Shown here: positions 27,731 to 33,800 of the stretch, one piece after another
How positions within the stretch are numbered: the stretch's first letter is position 1
How the letters are laid out: the number at the start of each line of letters is the position of its first letter
Source of the DNA: Flavobacteriales bacterium
GTDB taxonomy: Bacteria; Bacteroidota; Bacteroidia; Flavobacteriales_D; Crocinitomicaceae
Reading direction: 5' to 3'
NCBI GenBank assembly: GCA_947476955.1
Contig: CANJSS010000016.1
Location: forward strand, 1-33,800
Length of the DNA: 33,800 bases
Position numbers and translations under genes: made by a program
Notes under the pieces: generated by a model
What the model was told of the DNA's origin: nothing
What the model saw: only the letters and a program-made list of their open reading frames with translations
The model's database searches: none

Positions 27731-28090
27731 ACATTGTGTTTTAAAAGGTTCCCTTTTTTAAGACTTAAAACAAAACAAGAAGGATATCTAGGAAATGTAA
27801 AACACCAACAAAAATGCCTATTTCTGCAAAATGAATGAGTTATTCTGCTGAGAGAAGTTGTCATAAAACGTCGTTTTTATTTTTTTACTAATGATAAAAA
27901 ACACACGTCTAATGGAAAATAATAGAATTGATTATGCCGATTTAGTTACACCACTAATTTAAATATTTTTCGCGTAAAACCAAATTCTTGGTGGAATTAA
28001 ATTTACCAAGATTTAAAAAATAGAAATGGGAACAAAGATTTTAGCCAATTTCACGCTGCGAAATACATTTCAACAGATGTTCAAAATGTA

Positions 28091-28549
28091 TTACTTCCTT
28101 TTAAATTTTGTTTCATAAAGATTAATCCATTGCTCGACGGTCATTTTTTTCATTAAATCAGCTAGTAAGTGCATAGGAATGTGCTCCATTTTTTTAAATC
28201 GAATACAACTTTTACCCATATCTAATTTTTGATTGGAATGTTTTGGGTATTCCTTCAAAAACCAATTGTATAGATTTTCATCCGCGTAAATTCCCATGTG
28301 GTAAATTGCAATAAAATTCTTCTGAGATGCAATTGCTAAAAAGGGAAGGGGAAGTTTAGAATCGCAATGGTAACCGCTTGGATAGATGGAATGCGGTACA
28401 ACATACCCAATCATTCCATAGGACATTTCTTCTTTAAATCCAGGAGGTAAATTGGCGATTATGTTTTCTCTTAAGTTCTGAAAAATAGCTTTTCTATCTT
28501 CTGGTAATTGTGCAATATATTCTTCCGGATTTTCCGCTTTTACCTGCAT
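28091..28549 (-). CDS. DUF1801 domain-containing protein
   Basis: 'EYIAQLPEDRKAIFQNLRENIIANLPPGFKEEMSYGMIGYVVP...LPFLAIASQKNFIAIYHMGIYADENLYNWF..EY....KLDMGKSCIRFKKMEHIPMHLLADLM'. Confidence 0.88.
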   Translation of the reverse strand: MQVKAENPEEYIAQLPEDRKAIFQNLRENIIANLPPGFKEEMSYGMIGYVVPHSIYPSGYHCDSKLPLPFLAIASQKNFIAIYHMGIYADENLYNWFLKEYPKHSNQKLDMGKSCIRFKKMEHIPMHLLADLMKKMTVEQWINLYETKFKRK

Positions 28550-28716
28550 TTGTTCATTTTTATGACAATTTTACGAATAAAAAATTAGGGATTTAGTGTG
28601 TCTGAAAAAAATCTTGTAAAATAATTAAATTGAATGGATGATTAAGAACGAGAGTTGAAAATAGAAAATCCAGGTAGAAATTAAAACCATTAAATGCTTC
28701 GCGTTTTCTTATAATT

Positions 28717-29433
28717 TCATTCTAAAATAAGTTTTCCACTCGAACTTTCTTCCATTTTGACAATCTCAGGCGGATTTCCTTTGACATATAAATTTCCTTC
28801 TCCAGAAAGTTTGTAAGTCACGGATTCTGTGCAGAAAATCCTGCAATCTCCTTTCGAAGCGTTTTCAATTAAAGCAGTATTTGTATGCAGTTTACTGGCA
28901 TCAACAGCCATTAATGCAACGTTCCAAATTTTAAGGACGTTTATATTTCCCATCAAGGTTAGTTTACCGCCGCAAGGAAAATTATTCCAGTAATAAAATG
29001 TTTCACATTGTAGATCCAACGTTGCTTGATTTAATTTACTTGTCATAACCAATCCAATTTCATCCCCAATCAGCGTATTATCAGTTATAATATTGCACGT
29101 TTCATTTGCCGTAATTTTTGAAAGTTTATTTACCATAAGAAAAATTACAACTTTGTTTTTTCCTGGATGCATCCAATTTCCATTGTACTTATTTTCAATA
29201 TTTAAGGTGTTGTTTTCAATGGAAATTGTAATTTTTTCCAGAATTTTTTGTGCTGCTTCAATTTTTATAGTGTTTGCCGAGCCTTGAATAAGGTGCACCT
29301 CAAAAACACTATTTAAAACTAAACTGTCAAATTCCTCTAAACTTTTCTCGAAGGTTTCTTTTGCTAGTTGCTTTTTACAGGATGTACTTGCAAATGCACT
29401 AATTATAAGTAATATAAAAATCCCTTTTTTCAT
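28717..29433 (-). CDS. GIN-domain (DUF2807-like) putative auto-transporter adhesin-type lipoprotein
   Basis: 'FASTSCKKQLAKETFEKSLEEFDSLVLNSVFEVHLIQGSANTIKIEAAQKILEKITISIENNTLNIENK'. Confidence 0.82.
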   Translation of the reverse strand: MKKGIFILLIISAFASTSCKKQLAKETFEKSLEEFDSLVLNSVFEVHLIQGSANTIKIEAAQKILEKITISIENNTLNIENKYNGNWMHPGKNKVVIFLMVNKLSKITANETCNIITDNTLIGDEIGLVMTSKLNQATLDLQCETFYYWNNFPCGGKLTLMGNINVLKIWNVALMAVDASKLHTNTALIENASKGDCRIFCTESVTYKLSGEGNLYVKGNPPEIVKMEESSSGKLILE

Positions 29434-30530
29434 TTTGTTCTAGTAAAAAAGTAACCAAATCCTAGTTCTGGATAATCTAAAATATGGAGATGTGATTTCA
29501 TCGAAAAGCTTATTAGAAATGTATCGTTAAATTTCCATCGCAGAATTGCCCTATTGTACATAGTTTTTTTTGCAACATGGTCGGTCATTCCTATATAAAT
29601 TCCTTCCTGTAAAATAAAACTGAATCGGTCGTAAACCAATTCTTGGGAAAAATGAATACCTGTTCGGAAATCGTACATGGAGGTGTATTTTTCTGCACCT
29701 GGAACATTCATTTCCGTTTTGGTGGAGGAATCATAAAACAGATCCAAACCGCCTCCAATATGCAATTTTCGTTTCCAATGAAATTTATATTCACCTGAAA
29801 GAGAAGAGGTAATGTAAACGGTTGATTGTAAAGCTCTCGTATGCTTTCCGCCAACTGCAGCAATAAATGCCACTTCGTGTTTTTTATCCGGGACAGGTAG
29901 TATCGTTTTCGTAAAAGGAGTTTGCTCTCCAATCGAATAATTAATTCCTGTAAATGCAGTGAAGGTATTCACTCCTAAATTTGGCTCAGCCATGTTGGCG
30001 TTCGAATAATGACTAAAAGAAAGTCCGGCGTTCAAATAAATTTTTTCTGTAAGCATAAATCGGGAACTTAATTTGAAGTTGAAATGTACATTGAAATGAG
30101 AACCAACTGAAATATTTTCAAAATTACTTTCTAAGTCAAATTTTTTGGTGGCATAACCCAAACCCAAACCAAATTGGTTCGCTAATTGAAATTTCTTTTT
30201 ACGAATAAAAAAGGATTGAAAATAGGGGTAAATCGCATATTCTTCTCCAAATACTTTTTGATTTCCAAGTGTTGAAAAGGAAAAAGTCAAACCGAATTCC
30301 GGGTATTTATATGCTTGTTCCCAACTGGTTTTTCCAGTCGTTTTTTTAGTTAAACTCAATTCAAATCCTAGAATTGGTTTTTCAACAAGGTAATTGAAAT
30401 GCTGGTATTCTGGTAAAACAAAGCCATAATTACCATCGAAACGAAGGGATAGATTATTGCCGGGTTTCTGTGAATATAGGGTAAGAGGTAATATTAATAT
30501 GAGTATCCCTATTTTCCAGTCGCAGTTCAT
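29430..30530 (-). CDS. Acyloxyacyl hydrolase / PagL-like lipid A deacylase family outer membrane protein
   Basis: PagL-like segment 'LNAGLSFSHYSNANMAEPNLGVNTFTAFTGINYSIGE'; signal peptide; beta-barrel pattern. ATG 30530 preferred over TTG 30563. Confidence 0.75.
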   Translation of the reverse strand: MNCDWKIGILILILPLTLYSQKPGNNLSLRFDGNYGFVLPEYQHFNYLVEKPILGFELSLTKKTTGKTSWEQAYKYPEFGLTFSFSTLGNQKVFGEEYAIYPYFQSFFIRKKKFQLANQFGLGLGYATKKFDLESNFENISVGSHFNVHFNFKLSSRFMLTEKIYLNAGLSFSHYSNANMAEPNLGVNTFTAFTGINYSIGEQTPFTKTILPVPDKKHEVAFIAAVGGKHTRALQSTVYITSSLSGEYKFHWKRKLHIGGGLDLFYDSSTKTEMNVPGAEKYTSMYDFRTGIHFSQELVYDRFSFILQEGIYIGMTDHVAKKTMYNRAILRWKFNDTFLISFSMKSHLHILDYPELGFGYFFTRTK

Positions 30531-30855
30531 ACTTATTTTTTTTATTAAAAGTAATAATAACAATCCTTCTTACAGCTACATTATATAACTATTAATCTTC
30601 ATTATTTTTTATTTATATAAAATTTTCTCCCGTTTTTAAATAGTTAATATCCTAAAATCGAAAGCAATATTTACGGATTAAAAAGTGGGTAACTAATTAA
30701 TTAAATTTGAAAAGCCATTTATTTTACAAGCGGTTTCAAAGTATCACTCTTACTTTGAATAAGCAGAGAATATAAAACAGAGCAGGAAATACCTGAGGAT
30801 TAGTCCAAATTAACTAAAAAAAATATTGGAGCAGAGAAACACCCTTTATAGTCAT

Positions 30856-30894
30856 AAAAAAGCCGTTCCATTTTTAAATGAAACGGCTTTTTTT
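30856..30894 (-). terminator. Intrinsic terminator downstream of the M16 gene
   Basis: AAGCCGTTCCATTT-TT-AAATGAAACGGCTT with one mismatch, A-tract on plus 5' side and T-tract on 3' side (functional on either strand). Confidence 0.8.
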
Positions 30895-30908
30895 AATTAT
30901 TTTAATGT

Positions 30909-32990
30909 CTATTTAAAGCTTTTTAAATCGCCTGAACCATTTATAAGTATAGAAGTGATTTTTCCATTAAAAACAACTTCACCCATTGCGATGGTTACGG
31001 AATGAGGAAATAATATTCCATCAACTTCTTTATAGTCGCTATAATTAGATGTTGTTTCTTGAACTACTTCTCCTTCTTTTTGTATGGATATGGATTGTAA
31101 TTTGAGGAAAGTTTTTGTATCGAAGTAGTCAAATGTTTCCGTTGCCCCATTTAATACTTTCAATACATAAACATCACTACCATTTTGATTTTCAATTCCT
31201 ACAAGTTCGGTATTCAATCCTTCACTTGCGTAATTCATTTCGGGGAATAGTCCAGTCATTTTCTGCTTTGAATTGATTTCATCCTCCGTATAGTTTTTGG
31301 ATCCAGTTTGCATATTTGATGAAGCTCCTGTTTTCCCATCGAAAAATGATTTTTGAAATGTCATTCCTTGCCCTTCTAATTTTTGTCCTTCCATGTTTGG
31401 AGAAATCCAAAGTCGTGTCGATTTCAAAGGAAAAGGAATTTGTGCCATGCTCAATTCTGTTTGTTCCTCTACGGATTTGATTTTCTTTAATTTCTTTGTG
31501 GCTGAATTTAAAGAAGTGGTTTTTGTAACAGATAAAATATATTTTTCAATTAATTGTTCTTTGGTAATATCCGCTTTTTTCAAATCTTTCACTTCATTAC
31601 CATACGCATCTAGAAATTCTATTTTTCCATCGGCATCGAATTGTTTCAATCGTTCGATTATCTGATCGTTTCCAACAACGACAATATTGCAATTTTTTGA
31701 GGTGAAATATTTTTGTGCCATCGTTAAAACTGCTTCTTTGTTTACTGCTTCCAAACGTGTAAGGTACGTTTGATAGTATTGTTTGTCTAATTCATTTTTG
31801 ATAATGTTTAAAGCAAAACGCGCAATAGTCTGAGGGCGTTCCAAAGAACGCGCAAAACCTCCAGCCATAGATGATTTTGTAAGATTTAACTCTTCATCTT
31901 TCACATATCCATTCGTAATATTATCCAATTCAAATAAAATTTGTATGATGGCAGAATCCGTAACATCGTTTCTGAAATTTCCACCGATCGACATCCAAGA
32001 ACCATCTTCTGTGATGTTCAAAGAAGAATAACAGCCATACGTGTATGCTTTGTCTTCGCGAAGATTTTGCATTAAACGTGTACCAAAACCACCGCCACCA
32101 AGTATTCCATTTAAAACAGTTAACGGCAATTGATCTTCATCACCTGTTCTAATTTTCATTGGAAATGATATTTGAATCACAGATTGAACAGCACCAGGCT
32201 TTTTAACGAAAACAACACGATTCCCCTTGTTTAGATTGCCATCACCAGCATCTTTTTTAAATGGTTCCGTTCCTTCCCATTTCAAGAAATATTGATCAAC
32301 TAAGGCAATTGCTTGACTTTTCGTAATATCACCAATAATTACCAAATAACTTCCTTTTGGGGTAAAGGTTGATTTGAAATAGTTCAAAACATCTGCGCGA
32401 GAAATAGCATTTAAGGTTTCCTCGGTCATAATTTCACCATACGGATGGTTGAGGAAATTTGCCTTTTTCTCGGCATTATCTGCCATGGATCCCGGATCTG
32501 ACTTTGCTGCCATCAAACTAGATTCATTTTGTTTTTTGATCCGGTCAAATTCTGTTTGGGGGAAATTAGCATTCATCAAAACGTCCGAAAACAATATTAA
32601 ACCTTTATCCATGTGTTTGGTCAAACAAGAAAGAGATAATGAAGTTGCACTGGCATCGATGGATGCACCAATATAATCTTTCTCATTGTCCAATTGATCT
32701 TTTGTACGATTGTTCGTTCCGGAAAGAATCATGGATCCTGCAATCGAAGACAATCCGGCTTTTGAACCTTCTATTTGCGGATCAGCACCCATCACCAAAT
32801 CAAAAGAAACTTTAGGTAATTTGTGATTTTCAGACAATATAACAGTAATACCATTAGAAGTTTTGAAAACTTCAGAATCCTTAATATTAATTATTGGGGC
32901 TTTAGCTGGTGCTGGTTGAATCGATCGATCCAATTGACCAAAAAGCACTGCTGGGAAAATAATTCCAGTAAAAATGATTAACTTTTTCAT
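30909..32990 (-). CDS. M16 family peptidase-like protein lacking HxxEH (non-catalytic partner type)
   Basis: 'ITVILSENHKLPKVSFDLVMGADPQIEGSKAGLSSIAGSMILSGTNNRTKDQLDNEKDYIGASIDASA', 'GGFGTRLMQNLREDKAYTYG' (M16 C-domain R/Y motif); the usual HxxEH position reads LSSIAG. Confidence 0.92.
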   Translation of the reverse strand: MKKLIIFTGIIFPAVLFGQLDRSIQPAPAKAPIINIKDSEVFKTSNGITVILSENHKLPKVSFDLVMGADPQIEGSKAGLSSIAGSMILSGTNNRTKDQLDNEKDYIGASIDASATSLSLSCLTKHMDKGLILFSDVLMNANFPQTEFDRIKKQNESSLMAAKSDPGSMADNAEKKANFLNHPYGEIMTEETLNAISRADVLNYFKSTFTPKGSYLVIIGDITKSQAIALVDQYFLKWEGTEPFKKDAGDGNLNKGNRVVFVKKPGAVQSVIQISFPMKIRTGDEDQLPLTVLNGILGGGGFGTRLMQNLREDKAYTYGCYSSLNITEDGSWMSIGGNFRNDVTDSAIIQILFELDNITNGYVKDEELNLTKSSMAGGFARSLERPQTIARFALNIIKNELDKQYYQTYLTRLEAVNKEAVLTMAQKYFTSKNCNIVVVGNDQIIERLKQFDADGKIEFLDAYGNEVKDLKKADITKEQLIEKYILSVTKTTSLNSATKKLKKIKSVEEQTELSMAQIPFPLKSTRLWISPNMEGQKLEGQGMTFQKSFFDGKTGASSNMQTGSKNYTEDEINSKQKMTGLFPEMNYASEGLNTELVGIENQNGSDVYVLKVLNGATETFDYFDTKTFLKLQSISIQKEGEVVQETTSNYSDYKEVDGILFPHSVTIAMGEVVFNGKITSILINGSGDLKSFK

Positions 32991-33002
32991 AATAGTCCCT
33001 TA

Positions 33003-33800
33003 TTATTTTTCTTTTGGTAAATAGTGCAGGATTATGCGCGCATCCTGCGTGAAATAGGTATTTGCAACCCGCATAATATCTTCACGTGTAACTTTCATGT
33101 AATTTTCTAATTGTGTATTTACTCGGTTTGCAGATCCATAATACACGTAATCATCTGCCAAGTTTTCAGCAATTCCAGCAATGGAAGAATTAGAAGAAAC
33201 CAAATTATTCTCAAACTGGTTTTGGACTTTCTCAAATTCTTCTTGCGAAATCAAATTTATTTTGATTAAATCAATTTGAGCATCAAACTCTTTTTGAATA
33301 CTATCTAAACTAATTCCTTTGGCCGCTATGGCCGCAAAAATACCAAGTCCTGAATCTTCTAGTCCATAGTTGAAAGAAAAAGCAAAAGTTGCCATTTCTT
33401 TTTTCTCTACGACAGTTTTATTGATCCGAGAACTACTTCCGCCTGACAATACTTCGTTCATCATTTCTAGCGCATAAACATCTGGATGAGTTTGTGCCGG
33501 GAATTTATATCCCATAAATAACGCTGGAAGTTCAATGTTGTCATAAACAATATCTTTTGTAATTCCTGTAAGTTTCTTTGTGTCTTTTGCAGGACGCGGA
33601 ATGTCAATTGGTTTAGTTGAATAGCTTGCAATTATTTTTTTTGCCTCAGGATTTTTGGAATTCATAAAATCTTTCGCATCAAATTTAGACTTTGCAATTT
33701 TATATGTTTTTTCAAAGTTCTCATCGCTTAAATTCTCATAATCGCGCAATAAATTTATTGCCTGACCCTTTGGAATTGATGTGAAATAGGTATTAATCCA
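33003..33800 (-). CDS. M16 family peptidase, C-terminal part (5' end outside window)
   Basis: Frame open to window end (WINTYFTSIPKGQAINLLRDYENLS...); 'IELPALFMGYKFPAQTHPDVYALEMMNEVLSGGSSSRINKTVVEKKEMATFAFSFNYGLEDSGLGIFAAIAAKG'. Confidence 0.9.
   Translation of the reverse strand, partial: WINTYFTSIPKGQAINLLRDYENLSDENFEKTYKIAKSKFDAKDFMNSKNPEAKKIIASYSTKPIDIPRPAKDTKKLTGITKDIVYDNIELPALFMGYKFPAQTHPDVYALEMMNEVLSGGSSSRINKTVVEKKEMATFAFSFNYGLEDSGLGIFAAIAAKGISLDSIQKEFDAQIDLIKINLISQEEFEKVQNQFENNLVSSNSSIAGIAENLADDYVYYGSANRVNTQLENYMKVTREDIMRVANTYFTQDARIILHYLPKEK

Noticed and set aside
27731-28090. Possible pseudogene in the 360-bp gap
   Set aside because: Only very short ORFs (about 16 and 30 aa) and no recognisable degraded protein similarity.
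1-33800. Searched for defence systems, CRISPR, IS elements, prophage, toxin-antitoxin genes
   Set aside because: No recognisable transposase, integrase, phage structural gene, Cas protein, restriction enzyme, TA pair, or repeat-spacer array was found by eye.

Overview
The window is a low-GC Bacteroidetes chromosomal segment, probably Flavobacteriales. Supporting signs are T9SS sorting domains, PorP/SprF, the TTTG-N19-TAnnTTTG promoter, and many outer-membrane and TonB proteins. Most of it is ordinary core or envelope gene content. From left to right it holds: a T9SS type-B adhesin / PorP-SprF / OmpA trio; a T9SS type-A protein; clpB; a glucosaminidase-LysM gene; a FadL-like OMP plus an aromatic/Arg-rich lipoprotein; proS; two identical tRNA-Glu(UUC) genes; rpsT; a Porin_10-like porin; fabG; two related Cys-patterned small lipoproteins; a putative metal-related TonB receptor cluster; an FKBP/SlyD-type PPIase; an Mla (MCE) lipid-transport operon with an eRF1-like small ORF; a DUF1801 protein; a GIN-domain/PagL-like pair; and an M16 peptidase pair. 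I see no mobile elements, CRISPR arrays or recognisable defence system. The most interesting non-obvious signals are: (1) a structured intergenic element at 18707-18808 with 6S-RNA-like topology (closing stem, large bubble, terminal hairpin) and a plausible minus-strand promoter; (2) an apparently paralogous, uncharacterised pair of CxC...C...C lipoproteins at 19754-20669; (3) the small HxxxC/CxxC protein + TonB receptor + lipoprotein cluster at 20748-23991; and (4) an aromatic-then-Arg/Asn/Pro-rich lipoprotein next to proS. None of these is proven to be a new system.
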